DNA of 64,000 bases. Origin: Pseudevernia furfuracea. Lineage: Eukaryota; Ascomycota; Lecanoromycetes; Lecanorales; Parmeliaceae. The stretch lies in assembly GCA_022315425.1 (NCBI GenBank), contig JAIUPT010000036.1:434001-498000 (forward strand), in the 5' to 3' direction. Below are positions 34,774 through 46,301 of the stretch, piece by piece. Every line of letters starts with the position of its first letter. Positions within the stretch are counted from its first letter, which is position 1. Made by a program: the position numbers and the translations under genes. The notes beneath the pieces were generated by a model. That model searched no databases and was not told the origin of the DNA. It saw only the letters and a program-made list of their open reading frames with translations.

Positions 34774-35963
34774 GATGGTTGCAACTGTATAGCTGTGGGG
34801 GATGGTGGGTGTTATAGGTATCGGGAAGGTGGTCGCCGACGGGTCTCAAGCAGGACTTGACGTGGGCAACATTGAGTTGAGCGCACTGTCGACGTCGGAC
34901 GAAGACGACGGCAAGATGAATTTGGGTAAGCGAAAGCAAATGATGATTCAAAGCGCCGAGTTAATAATACATACCTACGCATATCGGCATATTAATATCC
35001 TTCCGAAAGTGTCTCAGCTCTCTCTATTTCTCTAACAATCGCACGGTCGCACCATTCGCATGGCTTGAAAGCAATATTACGAAGCTTACCACGGTATTGT
35101 AAACCCCGCATACCTATAGGTATAGGTACTTTACCCGCATCTGTCCTCTCTCTCTCGTTGAGCGAAATTGTTTTCGCAATCTATTGAATCTATTGAATCT
35201 ATTGAATCTATTGCAACGCTCCTTCAGACGACCTTCTTCTTTGATGACATCTTCTTCCATCTTCTTATAAACGACCATTTCCGAGAAGGACTAGGTTCCA
35301 AAAGGAGAAGAAGCAAAAAAGCCACGCGGCCAAAGTGCGAAGTTGGGCCTAATTTTAGCCGTCATGATCATTCATCCCTCCACCACTCGAGTCTCGGAGT
35401 CATGATTCCATGAAGGGCCATCCCTCCAGGCTCCATCTTCTTGCCCCGCTCCACGGGCGAAGGGGGCCCAGCAAGTTCCAACAATCCAACAATAACGGGC
35501 TTGTTTTATTACACTTGGTGCACTCATTATTACCCTGGAGTCTTTACTACTGACCTGCTCGCGGTCTTTAGCTTGAAACTGTTATGCCACATGCTATGTT
35601 GGAACAGGAGGATCACTGGCCAGCATGCTCGGGTGTTCTTGCTTACCCGTTCCTGCGCTGCGGGTCTAAAAGACTCGAGCAAATTATTGGACCACTGACT
35701 CTCCTTTCTTTCCTTTCTTGTTCACCTGCATTCAATAATATACATATAACACAAATTTCTCGGCCGAAGTGTACTGGACTTTGTATATATGTTTTTGCTC
35801 ACCTGGGTCCGTGATACTTACTGCCTTACTCATCACCCAATCGCTTTCGACTTCGATCCTATTCTACCCTGATTGAATATCGTTATGACATCTCGAATGA
35901 AGGCGCATCTATCAAAAAGCTGCATTACGGGCGCTTGAAAAGGTTGTTGGCTACCGGAGAATC
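34774..35963. promoter_or_regulatory. Divergent intergenic region between the two nucleotidyltransferase-type genes
   Basis: This 1.2-kb space separates two genes read outward and presumably holds both promoters. It contains a 9-bp tandem repeat (35181-35213). No open frame inside has a domain. Joint regulation is plausible but no shared motif was identified. Confidence 0.4.
35181..35213. repeat. 9-bp tandem repeat (CTATTGAAT)
   Basis: The unit is repeated about 3.7 times without mismatch in the divergent promoter region. Confidence 0.9.
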
Positions 35964-38786
35964 ATGTCTCCCGCAATAGTGACAGACGATGGATACGTCC
36001 CCGGACAAATAAACCAATCATCCCCCCATGAATGGTCCATACCTACCCATAAAAACTTTCCTCTCAAGAGAATCCTCGAACCATTGCAGATCGATTCGAT
36101 ACCTTCCTATGAAAGCAGTCCGGATCAAGCCGAGTTGGAGGCACAAACCCCCACGGCGCACAAACCTACGCTTAAGGGTGTTGGGAAATCGGATTGTGAA
36201 GTCAAGATCGTGAGCATCTCCGAATGTGAGAGTGAGATCCCACCCGATGCCTTTGCCAGTAAGAACAGTCGTATGTATCCTGTCTAGCTTGCCTCTGAAG
36301 CGCTGGGACTCATACCGTGCGCGTAGTCTGGACAAATGATGCTATGCAGGATATCTTCGCCAACGCTCGCACACTCACACCAACAAATGGGGATTCGTAT
36401 TCAGTCTTGGGCTCTCGCGCAGCTCAGGCCCGGAAAGCACATCGAAGACCCTTTCTTGCGCGGAGAGGGAATTCGTCTGCTCCACGTCAGGCTCGTCAGC
36501 CTACACGTTCAACGGGACCCAGCAAATATGTCAGTGGGGCAACGATCCGTCGCTTGACGTCTGACAAATGGGCAGTCCGAAAACAAGCCTTCACTGGTGG
36601 AAAGCAAGATGGTTCCAGACTGCTAAAGCAGATCCAGAAACAACTCATCTTCTCTGCAACATGTCGGACAAGCCATATGAACGCCACAATTAGTACCCCC
36701 GAAATTTACGGTCTCAAAGTGCCTCGGGCCGGCGAGGAGTCAAACATAATTGTTGACATGGAGTACATACCATTCCACGATGTTGCTTTTATCATGTTGG
36801 AGCAAGACAAGGCTGTCAACGAGTGGCTAATCAATGCAGCGATTTCTGTCGTCGACTATGAATTAACAAATAGCTCAAGCGTTCCGCTCAAGGAGGTCAT
36901 GCCAGAATTCCATGAGAAGGCCGGCAGCATCAAGAAAGCTATGAAAAAATCGCCTTTGCTGTCCGAGGAGGAAATAAAGAATACCAGCGAGCAGATCGAT
37001 ACTCTTCTTCAGTATTACGACGGTTTACCCGAGCTGCATATACCCGTAGGGACGTGTCACGGAGATCTTACCTTGCAGAATATGCTTGTAGATCCCATTA
37101 ATCGCGAGCTTTGTATATTTGATTTTTTAGATTGCTTTGTCGTAAGTCAACTTCACGTGGTCACTGCTGCTCTTGTGTTCAAGATCGTCATCGACTTTCT
37201 TCCAGCATAGATTTGCTGATCTGTCCTTTTTGCTCTCTTTAGGAATCGCCGCTGCAAGATCTCGCCAAGCTGCTGCAAGATGTCCGCCACCAATGGTTCT
37301 TTACGCAGGTCGAGATACCTGACGGAAAAGAGGCGCGAGCTGTAGCCACCCTGGCTTTCTTTTACGACAAGATCCGCTCAGATTATGAATTCTACGAATT
37401 TTGGGAAGCCCTGGCTCTCTTCGAGTTCATGTGCCTCGCGCGCATCCTACCATACATGACTAATGATAAGGAAAAGAATTGTATCCTCCACGGTCTCCAG
37501 AGGATTGGCGAAGATCTGAAATCTCCTCAGAATTCACTATCAGTGGAAAGCTCTAGTGACAGCTATGATTCCGAGCCAGAAAGCCTTAACACGATACCGA
37601 ATGATAAGACGACCGTCATTGTTCCTGCTCTGGGCCCTCACTTGGCACAAATGTTTTGTGAGGGACAGATCAAGCTCTTGACGGTCAATGTAAGTAAAAA
37701 ATGCTTTTGGTACGGTCGAGGAACTGGCTAAGCAATTCTCTTATACTGTAGCCCAATGGCCGGCCACTGATAGTGGACTGCATCTCAAGTCTCGGCACCG
37801 ATAAAGTCTCCCGCATAATCATCGCAGTCCCGAAGTCATTAATAATACAACACTGCGATAGCTTCGCAGCATTTGAGAAGCTCTTTGACATCCTGGGACC
37901 GGAAAAACGCAGCAAACTCGAATTCTTCTACGCCGAGCAAAAGACGAGAGATGTCATCGATACAGTGACTGCAGTGATACAAAAACGCAATGTCTCTGGC
38001 TCCATCTTTGTCAAAGATGCCAACAACAACTTCGCCCACTCCGTCGACGCAGGAAATTACACGGCCTTCCTCTCCATCGTCAGAGAAGAAAATCCAATCC
38101 GCAGCTCCAATCCCCGCTCTCATAACCGCTCTTACTCGAAAGGCGACCTCCGCCCACTCCAAAAGCGCGATCTCCGCCCTGACCTCATCGACGCGACGAA
38201 GAAATCCTACGTCTCCTTCTCCTACGACAACATCGTCTCTAACATCTCCCACGCCTCCTTCGTCTCCTCACAATTCTGCTGCGGCGGCTACGGATTCCTC
38301 TCCGCCTCCGACTTCCTAGCCTCCGCCTGCAGACTGCGCACCGCTCTCCAGGTCGCCTCCATGGACCTCCCCCCCTCGGGCCAAGGCGGCGGCGGGCTCA
38401 AAATCATCGACGTCATCTGGGAAATGATCTGCGAAGGCCACCTCTTCTTCGGCGCCAAAGTCTCCGAGTACGACGACTGGGGTTCCCTCGCCGCTTGGTC
38501 GGCGTATAAAGGCACGTACACGACGCATTGGGTCGATATGGCGCATTTGGAAAGAGTCCTCGCACGGGCGGATGCGAGGGCTGGGTTGCAGCATATACTG
38601 GATAACCCGAGGAGGTGTATCATCTTCTATACGAGTAAAGGGGAGGCGCATGTGGGGATGGTGAGGGAGATGGTGGAGAGGGTTGGGGGCGGGGAGGGCG
38701 CGGGGACGAGGTTGCAGATGTTGCATAGTATCGTGAGTCCGAGTCTGATGGGGGTGGAGAGTGATTTGAGGGATTTGGGACTTTGA
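35964..38786 (+). CDS. APH-type kinase fused to a degenerate nucleotidyltransferase-HAD module
   Basis: Protein of 867 residues in four exons: 35964-36270, 36327-37141, 37243-37689 and 37752-38786; all introns are GT-AG and in frame. Residues about 180-410 form an aminoglycoside/choline-kinase-like domain: KWAVRKQAF (nucleotide-binding Lys region), VDMEYIPFHD, catalytic GTCHGDLTLQN (His347, Asp349) and metal-binding IFDFLD (Asp368). From about 495 a second nucleotidyltransferase-HAD module is paralogous to the gene at 32845-34773 (IFVKDANNNF, FCCGGYGFLSA, YDDWGSLAAW), but the AGRSSRF signature reads ALGPHLAQMF, one metal-site Asp is Asn, and HAD DIDGT reads DMAHL. The kinase looks active and the second half looks catalytically dead, perhaps a scaffold for its divergent partner. 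Confidence 0.83.
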
Positions 38787-39299
38787 TTGGGGTCTTTAAT
38801 GGGGTGAGTCCATGGGGGGAGGGTTCATGTGTGGATGATGCTAGGGTGGGGGGGGGGATAGGTGTTTATGGTGGGGTTCCTAGAGGGTTTTCATACCTTT
38901 TGTCGACGAGTTGTGGGGTTTCTTCGATGGACTTGTAAAAGGGCTGTATGTTGTACTGGATTGTGCATAGTCAAGCAAATTTAAAACGCTGTGCTATACT
39001 CACCACGCTTCGTCTAGATTGCATTGTGAGAAAAAAAAAAAAAGGCTTTCCCATGTCGTACACACCATTCCATCTCCATCGCTGTCAAATCAGCTTTGAA
39101 AGAAGCTTACAGGATGGTGGATGTAGGTGCTGTTGCATTCAAAGTCTGCGATCTACATACACCTGGCCTGGCTTTTAACCAACCACAACCCCCAGTGATG
39201 AGTGACGCGCCAAAGAGCAAGCACCCTGAATCAAAGACACTCATGGCCATACCACCCCTTGGCCTGCCCAAGCTTCGCTAACCGCTTCGTCTATCGTTC
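38787..39299. other. Intergenic between convergent genes
   Basis: Contains poly-G and poly-A runs (near 38848 and 39031). No gene seen. Confidence 0.5.
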
Positions 39300-41079
39300 T
39301 CATCCACATACCATACTCTGTTTGGGCACCTCCCTCTCCTCCAGCCCATCTTCTCCGTCAACCTTTTCTCTCTCCGTCGTCTCCCCCGCTTCTTTCTTGG
39401 CGTTTCCAACGAACTTCTCCTCCTCTTCAAGCCTCTTTTTCTCAACAACCGCCTCCTCCTCCAACTTCCTCTTATCCTTCTTGCTCATCGTCAAACTGCC
39501 CTTCTCCAGCGCTTCCTTCAACAACGGTCTCACGTACGGCTGACACACCCACCAGGGCCTCTTGCAAGCTTTGACAATGGCTATGGAGCTCTCGTCCTCG
39601 TTCAGATTCGCTTCTTGTTCCTTCTCTTTTGGCATTTCGACATCCTCGTACTTTGCTGGATCAGCCTCGTAGTCTAGGAGGCCTTCCTTGACGGCAGCTT
39701 CCACCATGTGTAAGACGTGCTCAAAAGCGGGTATGTCGCCTGCGCGAGACTTGGCCAGTGCGTCGCGGATGGGGTGGTGTTTTGCGACGAGTGGGCGGAG
39801 GAGGTGGAAGAGGTGGGGTTGCATGGCGAGGAGGTTTGGCGATGTGGTTCTTTGCTGCTTACTATCGCGCTTTCGCTTTTTGGTTGGGGGTTGGCCATCT
39901 GTGTCTTCGCTGGCAGAACTGTTGGGGGTGGTTGGGGGATCTTCGACGGGCGGGTCGGAGGGGAGGAAGAGTGGGTTTCGTTTTGGTGCGGGCATTTCGA
40001 GAACATATTGGTAGAGAGTATCCATGTATCGTCTGAAAACGGCATCCATCCTGTAACCACCTTTTCCGCTCCTGCCTCTCCAGTATTCTCGGCCTTCTGA
40101 GCCAATATCTAGTGGCTTGGCAAAAATGCTCGGGTCGTGTAGATTCCCCTCTGCACTCATGACTCCGTCGGCGCGCGTCTCTTCCAGACATCTGTAGATA
40201 TCCTCATGTCGTAGGATGTTGCCATTCGCAAAGATGACTGTGTCCGGAGGTAGCCTTTCCCTCAGATACCGCAGCACAGACCAGTCCGCCAAGCCCGTCT
40301 TATGTCCCTTCTGATCTCTATGCCGTCCATGTACCGTGATAACGCTCGCGCCAGCTGATAGTATCATCTGAGCATATTCCAGCGTCTTCTCCTTCGACTC
40401 CAGTATGCGCATTTTTGCCGTGACTGGTATGTCCAGATTCAGATGTAGCTTGTTGATCAGCTTGTATATTAGGTCCCAATCCTCCTGTAAGAACGCTCCA
40501 TAGTTCCCCCTTTTCGCGATGCCTTGCGGGCACCCCAAGTTCAGGTCAATGGCGTCACAGAAGGGCTCGACGTAGCGTGCGGCCTGGAGGAGTTCATCTG
40601 GATCATTGGCGCAGAATTGGACGAAAAGTGGTCGGTCAATCTTAGGGTGGCCGTCGAGGTATAGATCTGCTGGGGACTTTTCAAGATCGTCCTTTGGAGG
40701 AGTGGCAAGCCCTGATCTCGTTGGTTGGAGATGATGGTCCCGGAATTTTGGCGTCTCCGTGAACATGCGAGAGTGGATCATAGGAGTGTAAGCTAGAAGG
40801 TCTTTCGATGCTTCAGGGCTCATGAAAGATCTGGTGAGCATGCGCCATGCCTGGCAAGCGTCGTCAGTGCCGTCAGCGACAAGAGAGGCAAGAGAGGCGA
40901 ATGAAATAGCGTACGAACTCTGACTGGTCCACCATTGGCGCCAGGATCATCTTTGGGCTACCCAAGCTCTCATAGAATGCTCGACCACTTGGCTTTCGTC
41001 TTCTTGCTGGCGACGGAGGATTGGTAGAAGCTGGTGTTGGGGGCTCGTTGGCCGTAGACATGATCTGGCTGTTGGTCAT
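39300..41079 (-). CDS. DUS1: tRNA-dihydrouridine synthase, Dus1 type
   Basis: Flavin enzyme that reduces uridine to dihydrouridine in the tRNA D-loop (Dus1 class: positions 16/17). Two exons: 41079-40915 and 40850-39300; intron 64 bp, phase 0, joins DQSEF to AWRMLTRSF. Motifs in order: MILAPMVDQSE (FMN site), FVQFCANDP, IDLNLGCPQG with the catalytic Cys, GNYGAFLQ, ITVHGRHRDQKG and FANGNI. The C-terminal 150 residues add a linker with a basic KKRKRDSKQQ patch (possible nuclear signal) and a Lys/Glu-rich coiled coil. ATG 41079 is favoured; 41061 is possible, and the open frame continues upstream to 41277. The mariner end lies 247 bp from the start. Confidence 0.92.
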
Positions 41080-41325
41080 GCTTGCTATGATTCTTGGCCA
41101 GAAAGAGACTTTGTAGCGTGCTTTGGGTGGGGACGGGAGCCGAAAGGCTCGGCGCAGAATGACACCCAGCTTTGAGATCAGTTTTGAGATACTGCTATTC
41201 TTGGGACAGCCAGTATAATTTGTGCAGGGAGAGGGATTGGAATTTTTGTGAGGCGTCGGAATAAGGTTGGCCTGCAAAATCCGGGGGATTACTTATCTCC
41301 GGGGCATCTTATGTCTTTGCTTCAA

Positions 41326-41356
41326 CAACAGAGTTTTCGCTTAATTAATCCGCACC
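41326..41356 (+). repeat. Left terminal inverted repeat of the mariner
   Basis: 31 bp starting CAACAGAG. It is the exact reverse complement of 42789-42819. Confidence 0.95.
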
Positions 41357-41466
41357 CATGCCCAAAATCTACCACCAAAGGCTACTTCTTATCATTATTC
41401 AACAACCACTTGTCCAAATGGCTTCAAATTTGGACTGGTAGCTATTTAGAAAGTAGTGTACACTTG

Positions 41467-42732
41467 TCAGCCATGAAATTTATTATCGCCTTGCTGATCC
41501 TTCACGCGCTCCATTCTTTCACATATTTTCCCACACCACTTCTTTACCCTATCCATGTCCAGCTTTGCCCACTCATCGTCCCATGCCTCAATAGTACCCT
41601 CCTTGATTGTAGGGCTATATGATCGCTTCGAGACCTTCCGCTTTAAATAGTACCAGCACGGCTCGATCTGATTCAAATCGGGAGAATTTGGTGGCCAGGG
41701 AAGCACTGTTAAGTGCGGGATTTTAAGAAGTTCCTCTTGTTGCCACGCATTGTGACTTGGTGCACCGTCTTGAATCAGAAAACATTCGCCATATTTGACT
41801 ATCACATCGTGAATAAATGAGATCAATCGAGGCAATAACACATATGTTTGATATCGATACCAATCGATCCCTTCTTTGGCATTTTTGTTCCTCTCAAGCA
41901 ATACCCCTTCAGGCTTCGAAATGCGTTTGAGACGTCTACTTTTGAGTTTCTTGACTTGCTCCGCTAGAAAATGCTCCTTAATAATCTGTTGTTGAGCCAG
42001 ATAGTCCGCATTCCGATCGTTGAGATCCTCCTGGGCTTCGTGTCGTTCTGAGACAGTCTCTTTACTGAACATGAAGCTGAGACCACGTAATTCGAAGATG
42101 TAACAGTTTCAAAACATCATTTCCGTGTAGCCACGATATCGTACATCAATGCAATGCTTGTGATATGCCTCGCTTGGTAGTCGTGTAACCCAAATTTGCC
42201 CCCGAGATTCCCCAACGCGAATCGATGTCTCGTCACTGTGAACTATCATGTGTTCCTTCCCTCGAAGCTTTTTCAGCCACTCAATTGCGAATTCCAGGCG
42301 TTGTAGCTTCTGTTCCGGTGTCAAGGAAGACTTGTATCTCGAAGGGTATCGTTCATATCCAGCTCTTTTGAATGCTGCGTTGACGGTCGATGTCGCGACC
42401 ATACACCCAATTTCTCGAGCAATTGTTACCCAGGGCTTGCGACGTTGAAATTCATTCTTGGTGGCATGTCTGATCAGCTGTCGTAGAAGCCGATCATTGA
42501 TTGTCAGAGGTCTCTCGGACTGTGGACGTCGTTGATGTGCTTCTGTAGACAGGGGATCGAGATTCTCTTTTTCCGCCTCGGAAGCGCGTTTTCGAGCATT
42601 TCGCACTGTTTTCTCATCACAATTATTTGCCCTGGCTACTTGACGATTTGATACATTATCGAGCTCGCTAAGCGCTATCAGAGCTCCTTTTTTGGGGCCC
42701 CCAAGGTCTTTTTTGCCCTTGATACGTCCCAT
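41467..42732 (-). pseudogene. DD34E transposase with one in-frame stop
   Basis: The frame from ATG 42732 to the stop at 41467 covers 421 codons with a single TGA at 42109-42111. Before it: HTH region (VSNRQVARANNCDEKTVRNA) and the first catalytic Asp (VHSDET). After it, in the same frame: second Asp (LIQDGAPSHN) and Glu (NSPDLNQIEPCW), with 34 residues between, the Tc1-type DD34E spacing. The stop sits where relatives have a Trp after MMF, and TGG to TGA is one G-to-A change (CCA to TCA on the other strand). The protein is therefore split unless the stop is read through; the element could still move in trans. Confidence 0.88.
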
Positions 42733-42788
42733 GATAAGTAGGGTGTTGTAGGTGTTTTGGTGGGAAAGCGCGTTTTTTCGCGTTTTGA

Positions 42789-42819
42789 GGTGCGGATTAA
42801 TTAAGCGAAAACTCTGTTG
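42789..42819 (-). repeat. Right terminal inverted repeat of the mariner
   Basis: 31 bp ending CTCTGTTG. It is the exact reverse complement of 41326-41356. Confidence 0.95.
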
Positions 42820-44222
42820 AATGTATGAGAAGTTTCCGGAGTGCTACACTCATACCCTGTCACATTTCATTACAAGCTGCCAACCATTTTAGCTAGACAG
42901 GTGCAGCTATGCTGTCCTTGGTCAAAGAAGGAGATCATTCTGATACTCTTCCTCTTTGCCAGTCTGGTGACGGGGCTCCGGCCCATCAACATTGTGCGTT
43001 TTATTGCCTGCTCTGGTCAACACTTCGAGCTCGTTCAAAGATATGGTAACGTTCATGAAGCTCTTGCAACACCGGAATCTGAAGACGTCCCAAGCGGCCG
43101 ACTGGCCGAATGGGTAACGTCCCGCGACCACAGAGCGAGAGCGAACGGATTCATGGCCTTCCCAATTCCACCAGAGCTTGCTCTAAGATGTCGAATAATG
43201 AAGGGCTTGAAGTGTGAACTGTTGGGCTTAGAATTGAGAGATGTAGAATCTGGATTGATGTCTTGAACGATTCAGTGCTCTCGTCGCTAGTCGATTTGCT
43301 CGACCAAATACTCTACGAGTCGTTCAGAGATCCTGACGATTAGCTCCTTCTAGCTTTCGAGATCACCACGACTGCTGGATAAGGGCAGCTCATGTGTCTC
43401 ATGAATTATAATTACACCATGATTCTCATCTTTGAAGGTTTGGACGACACTCTATTCACTGATGCATAACCGCTTGCAGATTATCCAGGTCTATCTTTTC
43501 GAACCTACGCGTCGAATTGGTTATCGCCTGCTGTGCAGCTCTCAAACTCGCATGAGCCGTATTTGTCTGGCCCCAATGTGACTCGTCAAAGAGTTCATGC
43601 TGGAAACGTTCTTCATTCTCTTTGTGTTCCATGCATGCACTATTGATTGTTGATGGTTTGGCCTCCATAGCTAGAAGGGTGAGGACTAAGTGTCAGGCTG
43701 GGCAATTGTAGTTAATGCAACTAGCAGCACTTTTAGGCTCCTGTTCAAAGGAAGGGAAGTGAGTCTGTATCTTCCACGTTCCTCATCGATCTATCCTACC
43801 ATGTCTTGTCTATATGCTTTGGATCGTAACTAAAAGGACTCTGATGTGAACATTACAAAGACTCAGACACAGCGCCCGCTCACCTTGCTTTCTGTCGTCC
43901 ACCTCTTCGTCCCTTTGAGCCTCGTCACCTTCAAGTCTTCGCTTGTCTCAAAATTTGAAATCAGAATGCCGAGCATCAAACTCTACCAAGTATCATTCAC
44001 CAGCTTCCACACACGAGCAGGAGGTCCCCATCTGTTGGGGACATCCACTGTAGCGTAGAAAAGGTATATCCCACATCTTATCTAGAGCCAGGATATCACG
44101 CTAATTCTCGACAGCGACACAACAATTCTACACTAAAGAAAAGCCCGAACGCCATGGTGAATTCTCATTCATATCCAAGCTCCATGTCCTTCTGCTAATT
44201 CTGGCTTCAGGCTACGAATGCA
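42820..44222. other. Region without a convincing gene
   Basis: The plus-strand frame 42841-43266 and the minus-strand frame 43456-43668 (which ends in NLQAVMHQ) could be fragments of real proteins, but I recognise neither and see no splice path that joins them. Confidence 0.4.
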
Positions 44223-44627
44223 ATGAGCTACGCGGGTGACGAAGCCAAATATGCCACCCTAGATGAGCGGATTATTGATGTCGGGCTTCAAAAGATCGTC
44301 AAAACCACCCTGACTAGCTGCCATAGAGACGTACAGACATATGCGGATACATTGGATCCCTGCTATTCCGAGTTCAGCGTATGTGTCGATGCTCCATCTA
44401 CGTTGAGGGAAGGAATTTTTCGTCGCGGTCTCCCCGACTGGCTTGACACCAGCAACGCCGAAGGCTCACTGGCTCACATCGCGTTTGGAATCCGAGGAAG
44501 AGGCGAATACTGTACTTGTGTGGCACAGCACGGCCGAACCCAGATTCCCTCTTTGGAAAACATGTTGGGTCCTAGCATTCAGCCGTCGACCTATTGGAGT
44601 GTTCCAGCAATTGGTGAGGTGGGATGA
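44223..44627 (+). pseudogene. Possible remnant of a peptide-synthetase condensation domain
   Basis: The 134-residue frame holds SEFSVCVDAPSTLREGIF, LAHIAFGIRGRG and GRTQIPSLENMLGPSI. The last resembles the SGR...LPGIExMxGP motif late in fungal non-ribosomal peptide synthetase condensation domains. Catalytic HHxxxDG is not seen nearby and no adenylation domain flanks it. If the match is right it is a short decayed fragment. The resemblance is weak and could be chance. Confidence 0.25.
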
Positions 44628-45236
44628 AAGTGTGACAGCAATCGAAAACGAGCAAGCACAAGGTGCAAGCGGTTGCATGGAATGAGAGTTGGAAAGAGTT
44701 AAGGATTGGCCATTGTCGCGACAACTCATCAGTCTAAACGTCTTCAGTCACCACCTGCTATTCAGGACAGATACTGCACTCAGTCACCACGTACCATTTA
44801 GGACAAATACACGCATTGGAGTAATAATCATCCTCAGACACTGATCTGCCGTTGCTGCATCCCATAGTGAGCTTTCGTAATAACCCCATGACACGGTCAG
44901 TGCGGATCTGCAGCAAAGTTCCATCAATACTCATTACGCCTCATCCAGACGGTATATCCGGCGCTCATTCATCTTCAGTAAGATTCTAAAATTGTAGGTA
45001 AACTTTCGTGCTTACCATGGATGCCATGCTTGGAAAGTTCACGACACTGACAAGAGGGTAGGTGCCTTGAATTGTCAAGTACACCTACAAAAGCGGCTTC
45101 CTTTGGTTCAACCACAACAAGAGCAAATATGTATTTCCTACAGGGGAAGTCCCAATCAACGTAGGGATTGTTGTTTGGCATGCAAGGTGTGAGCTAGACT
45201 GACTTATACAGATCGTTGCCTCCAGCCTTTCCCAAA

Positions 45237-45935
45237 ATGTCTACATCCAGCATGTCTTCTTATGCTTTTAGCTCAGGCCTCATGCGCGAGCTCCTCAAGC
45301 AAATAAGAGATCTGAAGATGATTCTGTCGGCCCAAAGGTTGGTGAGTGAGATTGAGCATACCCGTGGGGTAAAGCTGCTGGATGGTGCTTGTGCGAAGCT
45401 TTCAGCGGAAGAAGTTGACCAGGCCAATCGATACCTGGAATCCATCTACAAAGACTATGGACTGGATGTGAATGGAAGCTTCCCAAAGCCTGAAGCAGAT
45501 CAACACATTTTCAAGGTCAAGGAGCGCTTAGCAACAAAGCCTGTTTTGCCGGAACAAGAAGCGAGGTTCCGAGACGGGACTCATGCTGACGTAGCAAACT
45601 AGAAGTCTTGGTGCGAGGCCAATGGTATCAACATGCCTTTCCGGGCGTGGATTACACTTTACTCCGCCTACACACGTTCTCAGCCGGTACTGAAGTTGGA
45701 AATGCTGAAAGTCGAGAAGAAATCAAAGTCTTTGATCAATAGTTTGCTGGCTTCTTGGCAGGAGAAACTCAACAACATTATCCTCAAGACTGAATTCTTA
45801 GAGATCGTCAGCAACTACGAAATAGTCGCAATCACCGGGGCTGATATTGCTACTGTCATACCCACAGCCAACGTGAAACCTGCCTCAAATAGCCCAACAG
45901 GCTGGTTAAAACGTCATGGTAGATGCTTTTATTAG
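45237..45935 (+). pseudogene. Hypothetical helical protein with an in-frame TAG
   Basis: From ATG 45237 the frame reads a helical, charged protein (LMRELLKQIRDLKMILSAQ, LSAEEVDQANRYLESIYKDY) up to a TAG at 45600-45602, then continues in the same frame for 111 codons (SWCEANGINMPFRAW onward). A CAG-to-TAG change would explain this, which is a C-to-T change in CpA. A two-codon-scale splice adjustment is possible but no good donor is visible. Family not recognised; either half alone could be a small gene. Confidence 0.35.
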
Positions 45936-46301
45936 GATCATCGCCGCGTCTAGGAACAAGCAGGCCAACAAGAAGAGCACTGCGATTGTCAAAACATGAT
46001 ATACTTAATTGCCTACTCCAATCCATACTCCGAGTTTCATCGTGGTTTCCTTTCTCCCCTCAATTTTGTTCCTACTCGCATCCAATCCTCGTCGCCATTC
46101 GCAATCGGTCGTCTCTGCCTCACAGACGTAGTAAATGCTGGTGCTTCTTGTTCAAACACAAGTTCAGTAAACTAGTGTTATTAACAATGTGTCATAGTGC
46201 CTTTGACACCTGCTCTTGAGCCTTCTAGAATAAAATTCTGCAATCGTTTCGAAAAATTTGTTAGCAACCTCTTACAACCTCGTTCTGAAAGGCTGGATAA
46301 C

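Larger units (their letters stand above)
41326..42819 (-). mobile_element. Tc1/mariner-type DNA transposon, 1494 bp, nearly intact
   Basis: Perfect 31-bp terminal inverted repeats (41326-41356 and 42789-42819), starting CAACAGAGTTTTCGCTTAAT, bound a single transposase frame on the minus strand. Both flanks read AA beside the ends rather than the usual TA, so the target duplication is unclear here; the decayed copy at 58205 is preceded by TA. The perfect ends and near-complete gene imply a recent insertion. Confidence 0.93.

Noticed and set aside
38288..38726. Minus-strand frames under the kinase gene
   Set aside because: Shadows of the GC-rich last exon of the gene at 35964-38786.
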